Assembly (NCBI RefSeq): GCF_000801105.2
Contig: NC_079517.1
Location: 8,060,001-8,124,000 of the forward strand
DNA: 64,000 bases
DNA from: Raphanus sativus
Lineage: Eukaryota; Streptophyta; Magnoliopsida; Brassicales; Brassicaceae
Direction: 5' to 3'
In this document: positions 1 through 11,612 of the stretch, piece after piece
How positions within the stretch are numbered: position 1 is the first letter of the stretch
How the letters are laid out: every line of letters starts with the position of its first letter
Program-made: the position numbers and the translations under genes
Notes under the pieces: generated by a model
What the model saw: the letters and a program-made list of their open reading frames with translations, nothing else
Databases searched by the model: none
Told to the model about the DNA's origin: nothing

Positions 1-962
1 GGGAGGCCCAGATACTTTCCAATGCCTCATTCTCCAGTTATGTCTAAGCAGCGCTTGATCCTAGCTTTTGCCGGTCCTGTTGTCTTGGATGAAAACGTAA
101 TAGCAGATTTCGCCCTGTTTATACGCTGGCCTGACGCTTTAGCATATCTATCCAGAATCCGGGAGAGGGCTGAGCAGCTAGCTGGATCGGATTTAGAGAA
201 AAACATGGTGTCATCGGCGAAGAGGAGGTTGTTGATCGGGGGACAGCTACGGCCCACTTTAACTCACAGGAGGGAGCCATTTTCTTGCGCCTGAGCACAT
301 AGTCCCGACAACACTTCCGTGCACAAGATGAACAAATAAGGGGAGAGCGGGTCTCCTTGTCGGAGGCCTCGGGACGGGTAGACCTTTCCTTGTGGAGCTC
401 CATTAACAAGAAAGGAATACGAGACAGACGAGACACATTCCATCGTCCATTCGATCCATATCTCATGGAAACCGAGCTTAGCTAGTACTTCTCGGAGGAA
501 ATCCCATTCGATCCTGTCATAAGCTTTACTCATGTTCGTTTTTACTGCCATGGAGAACCTCTTCTTGGCTTGAGATGTACGGAGGTAGTGCAGTATCTCA
601 TGAGTAATCAAGACATTGTCGGCAATGGCTCTTCCCGGAACGAAGGCTGACTGGTGGGGTGAGATCAAGGTCGGTAGCAGCGGTTGCAATCTCTTAGTTA
701 GGATCTTGGCTATGATTTTATAATGGGTGTTGCAGAGTGCAATCGGCCTGTAGTCCGAGACTTGTTTAGGGCCCTTAATCTTCGGTATAAGGCGGAGATG
801 CGTTTCATTTTGACGCTGATGCAAGGATCTAGTGATGAAGAAGTCATGCACCTCGCGAGTGACGTCATCTCCAATGATGTCCCAAAAAGATTGGTAAAAG
901 CCGGCCGAAAATCCATCGGGACCCGGTGCCTTATCCGCGTTGATAGCAAAGACAGCAGCTTC
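1..962 (-). mobile_element. LINE (L1-type non-LTR retrotransposon) reverse transcriptase fragment, cut by window edge
   Basis: Minus-strand remnant of a plant L1-type LINE reverse transcriptase. It enters at the ADKAPGPDG motif (about 905-930), continues through LIPK, YRPIALCN, SAFVPGRAI, SKAYDRIEW, GLRQGDPLSPYLF (about 350) and LLFADDTMFF (about 205-235), and runs off the window start. The reading frame shifts near 260-290, so no single open frame covers the domain. In motif A the usual KTDMSKAYD reads KTNMSKAYD (about 530-540), replacing the metal-binding Asp with Asn. The 5' end stops abruptly near 962 inside the RT domain, as in 5'-truncated insertions; no target duplication is visible because the 3' end lies outside the window. 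Non-functional relic. Confidence 0.9.
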
Positions 963-1484
963 TATATATGTTTATCATATAGTATAAGACTAAAAGTTAC
1001 AGTGATAACACAACTTTTTCCATCTTTAATATCGTCGTCGTTTCTGAATCATATCGGAAGAGAACTTGTGGTGAAGCAAGAAATCAATAACAAATAAAAA
1101 GATCAGTAACAAAGAAAATTTTTGAGATCGATGGTATCAAAATAGATTAAGATCGATAACTAAGGAGATTATATATATTGACATCATGGGAGGATGAAAT
1201 GGACAACAATAGAGAGGATTAAAAGTGATGGTACCAAAATCTGAAGATAAACGGTAAAGAGAAACACAAAATAGTGTTAAGGTGAATTGATCATAAATGA
1301 GGTGTTTTGTTTCCAATAATGTAACATTGGTAATGAAATGATAAAAATGCAAAAAAATAAAAGAACATAGAAAAAAAGAAATGTGATATTCGTGTACACG
1401 CACACCAATTAACGTAATGTGCACACTACCACAATCGAATGGTATGTCGATGTAGCACTTTAAGATCGAATCCACAGAGACCAA
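963..1484. other. AT-rich intergenic DNA, nothing identified
   Basis: Low-complexity AT-rich sequence between a LINE remnant and a less AT-rich tract. No conserved protein motif, tRNA, terminal inverted repeat or flanking duplication was seen. Confidence 0.5.
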
Positions 1485-2600
1485 CTCTTACACTTTATTT
1501 CTATTGGATCAATACTTAGCTAAAACAAATATTGGGTTTTGTTTTGAGGGTAACGTGCAAAGCAAGTAAAATAATATAAATGAGAATTCAATTTAAAGAG
1601 AAACCAGCCTAGGGTTACTTCATCGGGTGTCAATACTTGTGAGCTAAACAATTATTCAAGTGCTAATAAGAACAGTCTAGAACTCGGATCACTCAAGTAG
1701 AACAGTCCACTGTCGTGGTACTGCTCCCTATGCTGATCGATCTCACCGTCTAACTGTCGTTGAGGTGAGAAGCGATCGCAAGCAATAGAGATCAGGTCCG
1801 ATAGGTTCACAAAACACCCTAATATCTACTTTCGCTGATTAGGGATGCAATGCTCATTCAAAACAGATCTAGCAACCTATTACACGGTTAATGAACAGGT
1901 TAAACCTATGATCTAACATTATGCGGCCAGTTTAATGCAAGCAATAAGAACAGTTATGAATGAAGACAATCAATGGATTCACTTATCTATGTTTAGCTCA
2001 CGAAATCAACACCCTAGAACCCTAGACAAGCTAGCCGACTACTCAGTCATGACACAAGAAAAGACAAGCATCAATACTGAATAATACTGCATAAAATAAC
2101 AGAAACAAGAGATAGGGTTCAGGGGTTCTTCTCTATGGAGAGAGATAGCCTTCTCCCTTTACAAAGTAGCAAATCTCCAAGTAAAAAGCTCTAGAGTCTG
2201 TTTCTTTATGAAAAGTAGCGTCGAATGATGTAGAAAAATAGAAAAAGAAGTTATATCAAAAGCCACAGGCGGCCAGAGAGAAAAAGAGGATAATTAGGGC
2301 AAATCCCGAGATGTTGTATTTTCCTTATTCGTCGGGAACAACCGCGGGATCACTCCGTCTGCTTGTTCCGCTTGATCGGAAACAGTCATCAGACTGTTCT
2401 GCGTGAAAATCACCAAACTGCACTGTTTTCTGCTTCTTTTGTTCCAGCAGGTCCATCTCCCATCCAGTGCAACTCCAGACCTGTAATGACTCGAAAAGGA
2501 CTAGAAAGACTCGATAAAGACTTGAAAACCAATTAGAAAACATATATACAATGATGTATAAAACACCATATATCAAAATGCAACCGTAAAAAGAAGAAAG
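1485..2600. other. Non-coding tract resembling a dispersed plant repeat
   Basis: This stretch has more balanced composition than its surroundings and no ORF with recognisable motifs. Its style (several copies of the phrase accctaga, repeated gagctaaac, a long block without coding potential) recalls internal non-coding parts of plant LTR retrotransposons. No LTR pair, primer-binding site, gag or pol motif is visible, so the class is a guess. Confidence 0.25.
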
Positions 2601-2607
2601 AGAAAAT

Positions 2608-2646
2608 ATAGAATTACCATTTTTTTATCAAGATAGAATTACCATT
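2608..2646 (-). mobile_element. Tail-only micro-insertion with 14-bp direct repeats
   Basis: ATAGAATTACCATT occurs at 2608-2621 and again at 2633-2646, perfectly. Between the copies lie only 11 bases, tttttatcaag, which read on the minus strand as CTTGAT followed by poly(A). This fits a target-site duplication around an almost completely truncated retroposon. A local slippage duplication is the alternative. Confidence 0.55.
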
Positions 2647-2753
2647 ATTATAGAATATACAAAGAATAATTTTGACTTTTTTTGTTAGTTTGTGATTTAT
2701 GAAGTTTTTGAATGTCATAGGGTGCAATTTCCCTATATGTTATATGTATTTTC

Positions 2754-3184
2754 ATTAAAAAGGCTTTTTAAACATTGAACTTCCATTAAAATAGCAAGAT
2801 TTTAGAGAAAACATAACTTGAAAATCTAAAAGCGACGAGTTTACACAAAACCTCTCGGAGCCAAGCCAATAATCCCTGGAACCCAAAGCAGACAATTAAA
2901 GTAAGTAACCTAATCCTCAAAATAAGAGTTCAAATTCAGATCAAAAACTATAAAACGCCACAAAGGAGGAGAGAACTAAGCTGAGGCCAGGAGGAGACAT
3001 GAATAGACCAATCAAAGACGAAATTATTGCGAACTAGACCACAAGCAAAGACCCATTATATTGATCAAATCTGAAGAGCCACCGAATACAAGCACTTGAT
3101 AAACCAACCAGAAAGACGAGGTGAGAACCGAATTAACCCATTCCTACGTCTTGACTAAATACGTCTTCCTATTAAAAAGGCTTT
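2754..3184 (-). mobile_element. 403-bp retroposed segment with 14-bp flanking repeat
   Basis: ATTAAAAAGGCTTT is present at 2754-2767 and 3171-3184. The 403 bp between them have no homology to the other LINEs here and no ORF. Reverse-complemented, the segment ends in an A/T-rich 3' tail near 2768-2800, so a minus-strand, 5'-truncated retroposon or processed non-coding transcript is plausible. It lacks a long clean poly(A), which weakens the case. Confidence 0.45.
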
Positions 3185-3344
3185 CAATTAGTTATTAGTA
3201 TCTGCTCTCAATTATCTTAGAATGTATTTTTTGTTAACCTAATTAGTTTAGTTGCATTTTCCAACAATGGTTGCTCGTATGCTTTCATTTTTTCTTCTTT
3301 TTTTTTGTTTTGTTTGTTTGGAAAGATCTACAATATGTACGCAT

Positions 3345-3905
3345 CATGGGCGAATCTACATAACCCTGGAAGGGTGCAGATGCCCCACAAAAATTAGAAT
3401 AAAATTTATTTGCATTAGATTGGATAGAGATCTTGTAGCTAGGTCGGCTTAAGTGCTCTCTTTGCCCCCATTTAATCCAGTTTCGAATCCCCTCCTACCC
3501 ATTATATTCACTGTGTTTATATTATTTTCCTTTCCTTATTTTTCTAATTTCGTTTTTCTATTGTTATATTTCTTGTTTTTTATCTTACGTTGTGCTCCTT
3601 CAAAATTTTTTTTGTTCATCTACTCACTTTTCCTCTGCCTTGAGGTATAAGGTAAACTTTTGTTGAGGTTTTCGCCTCTTTTGATTTATATCACTCGAGA
3701 TACTTTAAAAAAACACAAATAGTTTCTATTTTTGTTAATATTTTTTTTTCTTCTTTCGGTTATTAAACATTTCTTTAGCTGTATTATTAAGTTATTTTTT
3801 CTTCTACATATTATCTTTACTAAAAAATGTAAAACACATTCATATAAAATATATATAAAACAAATTTTTGCCCCCATTCAAAATATTTTCTAGATCCGCC
3901 ACTTG
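3345..3905. repeat. Dispersed repeat copy A (GGCGAATCTA...TAGATCCGCC ends)
   Basis: The segment starts GGGCGAATCTACAT near 3349 and ends TAGATCCGCCACTT near 3905, giving short imperfect inverted ends. Its head is shared with 63544-63762: GTGCCCCACAAA, a TTTGCAT block, GGCTTAA, then a box-B-like stretch (TTTCGAATCCCCTCC). The shared layout indicates one repeat family. The ends suggest a small DNA element, while the box-B-like piece recalls tRNA-derived SINEs; the class is unresolved. Confidence 0.5.
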
Positions 3906-4471
3906 TACGCATGAGTGACTAATTTGGTAAATATGGTCGAAACATGTAGATATCCACGTGAAATCAAACCAGATATGTATTTTTTCCTTTTTAGTAATCT
4001 GTTCGAAAGTTCACTCGTGAAAATAATAATTTGTTAGGAAATATACCTAACTAAACACCATTTCTATTTCAAAAAGAAGGGCGTATTAGTGGTGTAAAGA
4101 CTAAAGACTCACTATTAATTTGCCCAAATTTCCGGAACTAGTGCTTACAAAGTATTAATTTAAAATACAATTAATGGAATTAATTTAAAAATTTTCGTTT
4201 TTGTAACAGAAGATAAACCTTTTTTAGTTTAAAAAGAAGAAAACAAATCCCCTTATATGTTGAAAAAGAAGACAATAAACCATTTTATATAAAGTTTATA
4301 CTTTTATCCAAGTCTCATTCTCTCAACGGTAAAGGTTACAAAAATGGGTCGGGTAAGGACCCATCAATATAGTAACGGGTCAGCTTAGGACCCAGCAAGA
4401 CAGTTAACTATGACAAGCTGATGAAGAAGGAGAGGGAGGCCAATCTTAGTTGGGATATTTAATGACTTTTT
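3906..4471. other. AT-rich intergenic DNA, nothing identified
   Basis: No gene, RNA or flanked insertion could be supported in this stretch. The short ORFs it contains have low-complexity composition. Confidence 0.5.
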
Positions 4472-5029
4472 CTTGGGTTCACCCTTAGGATGAATCTTTA
4501 GGTTCACCAACCAATAGAAATTAATTATTTTAGATTGATTATCTTTTAAAAAAGGAAACAAAATAATTGTCAAGTTATATTATGTTTTAAAATAAAAAAG
4601 TAAAAATAAATAAAAGTAATAGTAATTGTATAAATGTATTTAAAAATAACTATATATAAATTTTAAGGTTTAGAATTTATCTAAAGGTTTAAGATTTAGA
4701 ATTAAAAAATTCAGTGTTTTTATGATTTAGAGTTTGATATTTATGAATTAGAATTTATGATTTATCCAAGGATTTAGGGGTTACCCAAAGGTTTAGGGGT
4801 TAGAATTAGGGTTTAGGGTATAGTTTTTTGCTGGCGGATTTTAAATTATTTTTAAAAAATTCTTTTTTTGTTGATTACTATTTTTATTTATTTTTCATTT
4901 ATTTTAAAAACATAATGCAATTTGATAATTATTTTGTTTCATTTTTTAAAAGATACTGAGTTTAAAATAACAAGTTTATATTGGTTGGTGAACCTTTTTT
5001 AAAAGATACTCATTTATTGGGTGAAACAA
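4472..5029. mobile_element. Foldback / MULE-like MITE with GGGTTTAGGG-rich centre
   Basis: The left arm from GGGTTCACCC (about 4475) through AGGTTCACCAACCAAT and TTATGTTTTAAAATAAA (to about 4620) is repeated inverted on the right from about 4870 to GGGTGAAAC (about 5027). Each arm is roughly 130 bp and imperfect. The centre (4660-4830) carries runs of TTTAGG and GGGTTTAGGG, a feature also seen in the element at 54804-55272. No clear target duplication was found. It abuts the LINE starting at about 5030, so that LINE's apparent N-terminal residues from 4981 are foldback sequence. Confidence 0.65.
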
Positions 5030-8000
5030 AGACGAGTCAAAATAGGATAATTGGTTTACATAAGGAGGATGGAACGTGGGTCAATTCGGAAGAGGGCATT
5101 GAGAGAGTGGCTGTAAACTATTTCAATGATTTATTTCGCACCTCCTCTCCATCAGGTATTGAGAGTTTTCTGGAGGAAATACCGACTTCGGTTACGGAGG
5201 ACCAGAACAATAGACTGATAGCTAAGGCTACTGAGGAAGAAGTACGGGCAGCACTTTTTATGATGCACCCGGAGAAGGCGCCGGGACCAGATGGAATGAC
5301 AGCATTGTTCTATCAACAATCCTGGTCAGTAATTAAGGGTGATGTGGTTTGTATGGTTAACGAGTTTTTGCGAACTGGGGTTTTTGATGGTAGATTGAAT
5401 TTGACAAATATTTGTCTAATTCCAAAGACAGCGAGACCGAATAGAATGACATAACTTAGACCCATCAGCTTGTGTAACGTATGATATAAGATCATATCTA
5501 AGGTGTTATGCCAGCGGCTCAAAGTAATACTACCAAATTTGATTTCGGAAACACAATCGGCTTTTGTCTCTGGGAGGTTGATATCAGATAATATTCTCAT
5601 TGCACAGGAAATGTTTCATGGGCTGCGAACTAATAAGTCATGTCAGAGAAAATTTCTAGGAATCAAGACGGATATGAGTAAGGCATATGATCGCGTTGAA
5701 TGGAGCTTCCTCCAACGGATTCTATTAAAAATGGGGTTCTCGGAAGTTTGGGTTGCGCTGATGATGCAATGTATTTCCTCAGTTAGTTACAAGGTCTTAC
5801 TAAATGGACAGCCTAAAGGGCATATAATCCCAGAACGAGGGTTACGACAAGAGGACCCTTTATCACCGTACCTTTTTATTTTATGTACTGAAGCGCTTAT
5901 TGCAAACATTAAAAATGAGGAGAAGGGAAAGAGGTTAACGGGTTTAAAGGTAGCCCGGGCTAGCCCGGCAATTTCTCATTTACTTTTTGCGGACGACAGC
6001 CTTTTCTTTTGTAAAGCGACAATGCAGGAGTGCGGAGTAATTCTTAAGTTACTTAAGGATTATGAGAGGGCATCAGGTCAACAAATTAATTTTTTGAAAT
6101 CGTCGATCCAGTTTGGCCATAAGGTTCCAGCAGAGGATAGAGTGGTTATTCATGACTTATTAGGTATTACCACTTTAGGTGGTATGGAGAATTATCTGGG
6201 CATTCCCGAGAGCCTAGGAGGGTCAAAAATTCAGATCTTTGGTTTTTTAAATGAAAATGTAAATAAGAAGGTTAATAGTTGGACAGTTCGGTTTCTCACG
6301 AGGTGGTAAAGAGGTTTTAATTAAATCAGTCTCCTCGGCTATGCAAACACATGTTATGTCATGTTTCAGACTTCCGAAGGGGGTTACGAAAAAAATAACG
6401 AGCACCACAGCACATTTCTGGTGGGGGGCAGCGGTAACAAAAAAGGTATTCATTGGTTTTCATGGGATAAAATGTCCACACATAAAGAAGAAGGTGGGTT
6501 GAGCTTCAGAGATCTACAAAATTTCAATACGGCTTTATTGGCAAAAGAACTATGGCGACTGATAGATAAGCCAGACTGTTTATTTTTAAGGGTGTTTAAA
6601 GGAAGGTATTTCCGAAACTCTCATCCATTGGATAAACACAGATCTTATTCTTCCTCTTATGGGTGGAGAAGTATCTGTTCAGCTAGATCTCTGGTTAAAA
6701 AAGGGCTAATCAAAAGAGTTGGAACCGGGCAATCGATTTCTATTTGGAACGATCCCTGGATCCCAGCTCCTCGCCCGAGATCAGCACAACAAAAAAACTC
6801 TGTTCAATTTTTAAATCCATCTTTAAAGGTGGAGGATCTCATCAATCCACTAGACAAGTCTTAGAATGTAAATCTGCTCAACGCATATATACATCCGGAC
6901 GATGTAAAGATCATTAGAGGTATGGCACTTAGCCGAAACCAACGGCCTGATACATATGGATGGACGTTTACAGAATCTGGGAAATATTCGGTCAAATCGG
7001 GATTTTGAACGGAAACCATATATCCAGATAGAGAGGCAAGGACAACACCTTTCGGCCCAAATATAAAACCATTATTGGCTTTCTCCTGGAAATTAAAGTG
7101 CTCTCCAAAATTGCGGCACTTTATTTGGCAAATATTATCCGGAACATTACCGGTGTTCAAAAATTTAAAGACACGAGGAATTGATTGTGATCTGAGATGT
7201 AATATTTGTGGAGCTGAGGAAGAAACGGTGCATCATGTTCTTTTCGAATGTCCACCAGCTCTACAAACATGGGCCTTATCAAGGATCCCGTTTCCACCGG
7301 GAGTTTTTCCCTCAACATCAGTTTTTACAAGTTTGGATTACTTATTTTGGCGGCTACCGAAAGAAGTGGACTCAAACTATTTTCCTTGGATTATGTGGTA
7401 TATTTGGAAAAACAGGAATAGTAAAATCTACACAAATAGGAATGGGAACCCCCAGGAGATACTGCGGATAGCGGTCTCGAGGAAACACTATGGACAGAGG
7501 CACAATTATTGATACCGGACACTCATGGAAATGTTCAGTCACCCACCGATTGGCAAACTTTGGGATCAACCAGGGTATGTTATATCGATGGATCTTGGAA
7601 GGAACAAGATGTATTTACGGGACAGGGGTGGTATTGCCGAACGACAGACTCAGAGGACAAGATGATGGGGGCAATGAATCTCCGACGTAGCCTCTCTCCT
7701 TTACACGCAGAATGTGAAGCGCTGATTTGGGCAATGGAGTGCATGAAGACCCTACAGTTCTCAGATGTGGTTTTTGCGACGGATTGTTCTCAATTGGTGA
7801 AGATGGTGTCCTCACCCTAAGAATGGCCAGCATTTACTACGCATATGGAGGAATTTCGCAGAAGTAAGACTTTCTTCTCTAATTTCAAGATCCGACATAT
7901 TCCAAGGGCGCAAAATATAATGGCGGACAAGCTTGCTCATGGGACAAGGAGTTCACCATCAGCTATGTTATATGTCGACTCGATCCTTCCGGTTTGACTT

Positions 8001-8050
8001 TCTGAACCGGTGGAATCACGATAGAGTAGTTTATTGTTGTCAAAAAAAAA
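5030..8050 (+). mobile_element. Degenerate LINE (RT, zinc-binding RVT domain, RNase H)
   Basis: 5'-truncated L1-type LINE on the plus strand. In order it shows QNRIIGL, EKAPGPDGM (about 5275), LIPK, a stop before LRPISLCN (5450), SAFVSGRLISDN, KTDMSKAYDRVEW (5670-5700), GLRQEDPLSPYLF (5840-5880, Gly of RQGDP replaced by Glu), LLFADDSLFF (5983-6010), the palm/thumb region, an FSWKLKCSPKLRHFIWQ-like zinc-binding segment (7080-7130) with CNICG and HHVLFECP (7200-7255), and a decayed RNase H (7580-7960). The 3' end is an A9 run at 8042-8050. Frameshifts near 6310, 6870, 7000 and 7500 show an old inactive copy. It is more diverged from the LINEs at 12.6, 26 and 46 kb than those are from each other. 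Confidence 0.9.
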
Positions 8051-8768
8051 TTTGCTTTGTCTCCTTTTTTACTAACTTTATTTCATTTTTATTATCTTTG
8101 CTCGCCCACGAGCGAATCTTTTTGTCTCCGATCTATTTCTCTTCTTTTCTCACTCCTCTTTTGAATGTTAATACACCAAGATTATCTTTTAACCTAAGTT
8201 TCTAAATAAAATAACGTAATTACTTTTAGAGATATTTGAGATGATCACGTACAGAGGACTTACATCGAACTAAATATGTTCAAGTGACATCCCATAATTT
8301 CATTTTCTTTATTGCTTTTGGATTTATTAACTTTGGTTTTACTTTTGACACCCATTTTATGTTTTTTCGCTAGTGTATAACTGTATATATTAATAATTCA
8401 TTGATCTGCAACTGATCATGCATAGTTTCAGTCTTAATATCACTAAGCTTATAAACTCGCGTATTCTCTCGCTAACCATCCAATTCACTAACAATGCCAC
8501 TTATTCACGACAACACAAGGACCTTCAAGTATTTACGAAAATACTTCATATTAGTAGACGTTTGACTATAATAAAGAAAAAACTGTTCCGGCAAAAAAAG
8601 AAAGAAAATTGTTCCGAACCAAAAGCATATTGTCTGAAGAACGTAGACACAGTTCTGCAAAATGGATCACACTTAACGACTATGTATATACCTTTGTAAG
8701 TGTACTTGTGTACATGCAATTTAATGGTGTTTGGGTACAAGGGGACGATTACGAATCTCTTCAATTAT
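8051..8768. other. Intergenic DNA, nothing identified
   Basis: AT-rich sequence after the LINE poly(A). No coding, RNA or repeat structure could be supported. Confidence 0.45.
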
Positions 8769-8770
8769 AA

Positions 8771-8811
8771 ACTTAAGGTACTTAAAAAAAAAAAAAAAAA
8801 CTTAAGGTACT
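8771..8811 (+). mobile_element. Poly(A)-only micro-insertion with 12-bp direct repeats
   Basis: ACTTAAGGTACT at 8771-8782 is repeated at 8800-8811. Only a T and about sixteen A residues lie between the copies. This is what a target-primed event that copied nothing but the poly(A) tail would leave. The last A of the run may belong to either the tail or the repeat. Confidence 0.55.
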
Positions 8812-9427
8812 GTAACTGTACACAGGGCCAAACTAGATAGTAAGGAGAGAGGGGGTGCACAGCCACCCATAATATTTTCAAAAGATAGTGTTTTCCTCAG
8901 CCTAGTTTCATATATACATATATTGTCATTGGTTTAATTTACACTGTGTGTGCGCCCGTTCAGAAATCATTTTGGATACGGCACTGACTTGTACACGCTA
9001 TAAGTTGAAATACCCGGTTTCCTTTTTGTTTTTGAAACACCAGGCTTTCTATAAAGCAAGATATTAGTTTGAGTTCCAATATGAGATAGGATTAAATGAA
9101 ACAACTATCAATGTATATATACTTGATCCAGCTCTAGTTTTGTGATACATACATACATATGTGTGTGTATATATGTATGTGTCTACTAAATATAAAATAT
9201 TCATCCGATGTTTTTCTTTTGACAAAATTCATCCCCTGTTTTAACCAAAAGAAAAAGTATTCATCCCATGCATGTTTTGATTGATAGTTGATAGAGGGTC
9301 GTTAGATTAGTTTGTGAATTGTGATGATAAGTGGATGTCACTAGGAATACACGTTGACGTGCGACAACACTATAACTATAAGGAAGAGACAAGTATGACC
9401 CTTCAACATATTATTAGTATGAGATAG
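8812..9427. other. Intergenic DNA with alternating TA/TG tracts
   Basis: Contains a simple alternating stretch at about 9150-9182 (repeats of tacata and tgtgta). Nothing else is supported. Confidence 0.4.
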
Positions 9428-9588
9428 ATGCCATGTTTAATATGAAAAGCATCTTTTAATTTTTAATTAAGAAAAACTAAAAATTGTTTTTTAATTATCT
9501 TAATTTTTTTTAAATTAAAAATTAAGAAACGAGTCTTATATTATGCTAAAAAAATTAATCCTAAGAATTCTGCAATAAACATGTCTTA
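9428..9588. mobile_element. Small MITE-like inverted repeat
   Basis: CATGTTTAATATG at the left and the reverse complement of GCAATAAACATG at the right bracket an internally palindromic AT-rich core (TTTTTAATTAAGAAA facing TTAAAAATTAAGAAA). Size and structure fit a MITE. The exact ends and target duplication are not fixed. Confidence 0.4.
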
Positions 9589-9862
9589 AGAGCATCCGCA
9601 ACGCGGGATATGTAGCTTTTTTTAAAAAAAAAAATATTAAAATATTTGTTGGGTTTGGTGACAGTAATGTTACTAGGCCGAAAAAATCCTAAACTAAGGA
9701 CTGATTTTATTGTGTTTCGTTACTGTATCGCAGATTCTATGACACGTGATGGTCTACGATTAACTCATTATTTTCTTTTATTAATGAGATGAAAATACAA
9801 AAAAAAAACAAAATTGGAAATCGAGCCTGAGGAATACACGATTGCAGATGCTAGTATAACTA
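9587..9862. mobile_element. MITE with GAGCATCCGCAACG end
   Basis: The left end GAGCATCCGCAACG (9590) matches, inverted, CGATTGCAGATGCTA at about 9840-9853 (reverse complement TAGCATCTGCAATCG). GAGCATC ends are shared with the element at 17240-17788. The interior (9690-9780) has no ORF. Superfamily is not certain because no identical target duplication could be read. Confidence 0.45.
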
Positions 9863-10293
9863 CCAGAAATAAGCTAATTAACCAGCCGAAAATTACTGAG
9901 TTTACACTGTCTTTCTGTCTTTAGACCTTAGCTAGAAAAGCGTTCAGTACTACTTCCTCCGTTCATATTATTTGTCGTTTTAAGCTTATGCATACAGATT
10001 AAGAAAACATTTAATTTTACATATTTCCAAAATAAAAACACTATTACCAATACACCCAACCATATATCAACTAATAGAAAAATAGAATAGAGAATATTGT
10101 CAATAAATTTTGCATTGAAAACCGAAAATGACACTTATTTTGAAACAAATTTTTTTCTCTAGAACGACAAATAATTCGAAACGGATGGAGTATTATTTTT
10201 CGACCAAAATGGGTCATTACTAAGAGCCGATACATTTGCGTTTTGGGACCTAGTGTTATTTGTTATAGATTCACATGATTTTACGATGATAGA

Positions 10294-10337
10294 AGTCACA
10301 GAACCTAGTTTCAAAAAAAAAAAAGACACAGAACCTA
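10294..10337 (+). mobile_element. Tail-only micro-insertion with 14-bp direct repeats (one mismatch)
   Basis: AGTCACAGAACCTA (10294-10307) and AGACACAGAACCTA (10324-10337) flank a 16-base insert, GTTTC followed by eleven A. Read as a nearly completely truncated retroposon tail. Confidence 0.5.
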
Positions 10338-10908
10338 TATATATTGTCACGTAGTGACACACAATAGTGATGAGGCCATAAAACTTCTACTCAAATTTTT
10401 CTTTTTTTTATATTACTAATGATGAGTCAGAAACTGGCTCTGTTAAGTTAAAATAATAAAAGCTCATTCATTTATTTAGGAAAAAAAGAAAACTTAAAAA
10501 AAATTCTTCCTATTAGGCAATTATAGGTGTTTATGCAACTATTTTTTGGGTTGCCTTTTTGCATGCGAGATATTTCTCTAGGTCCAAAACATATGTATAC
10601 TGACTTTCTATTATCTTTTGTTTTGTTAAATTGTTACAACTCAAATGCTTTTGTTTGGCATGCATGCATGGATTAATAATGAGGAAATCCATAATTTTTA
10701 CATGAAATTTGGTAGGATTATTTATTACAGATATTCCGACATGATTAAACTACTGATATTATTGTCATAATTTAGTTCGTATAGTCTTCTCTATAACACC
10801 AAAGTTTCCATCAAAGGATTGAATTTCCACCTTCGACATGATCATTTCATCTCTTTCTTTTACCTAGCCACGCTTTTGTGCTACATAAGCTGTATCTTTC
10901 TGACCAAC

Positions 10909-10958
10909 TAAGGTCTATATTTGATTACCAAAAAAAAAAAAAAAAAATTAAGGTCTAT
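10909..10958 (+). mobile_element. Tail-only micro-insertion with 10-bp direct repeats
   Basis: TAAGGTCTAT at 10909-10918 and 10949-10958 flank ATTTGATTACC plus a run of about eighteen A. The repeat is short, so chance is less excluded than at other loci, but the poly(A) placement immediately before the second copy fits target-primed insertion. Confidence 0.45.
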
Positions 10959-11612
10959 TCGTTGACCACTAACCCACCTTGAGAATTTTACAAATATGAC
11001 TGAAAATCTTTGTAGAACTATATTCCTGATCAAAGAAAATGTAATGTAGTTCTTTCGAGTTATTCAAAACTCAAGTGATCGAAAAATTGAAATAAATGTA
11101 AACGCTAGAAGAAGAAATTAAAATGTAAACACGATTAGTGTGTGTCTGCCACAAACAAAAAAAGGAGCGAAGTACATTACCATTTACATAATGTTGTCTA
11201 TGTCATTAATGTTCATCATTCCTTTCTGCGGCTCAAACAGCACAACTTGGAATCTCTTTTTTTTGAAGTCATCTTGAAATCTTCAAAACGATCAATCACG
11301 ATTATGCTCAAGCAGTGGAAGACACAATGACGTCTCGTCTCTTAAGACAAGACTTCATATTCGTTATATGTTTATATCCAACCAAACGGCGACATGATAC
11401 TTTTTTTTCATAACAAACACACTTACTTTCATAATTTGTTTAATATGGCTTTAATAATACGAATTAAAATTACTTTTCTTCTTGAAAATGACTCGGGTGT
11501 TAGTATAATATTGCGACTGCGGCACATGTCGTATAGGAATTAAATAGTGTTACACATGGGATTGATTGATTTTACTGCCAACCCACCTGTATCGTTTTCT
11601 TGGATTCAGATC
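10959..11612. other. Intergenic DNA, nothing identified
   Basis: AT-rich, with no supported gene or element. Confidence 0.4.

Noticed and set aside
8950..9200. CRISPR-like or satellite array
   Set aside because: The alternating TACATA/TGTGTA stretches are simple sequence; no spacer-repeat structure occurs anywhere in the window, as expected for plant nuclear DNA.
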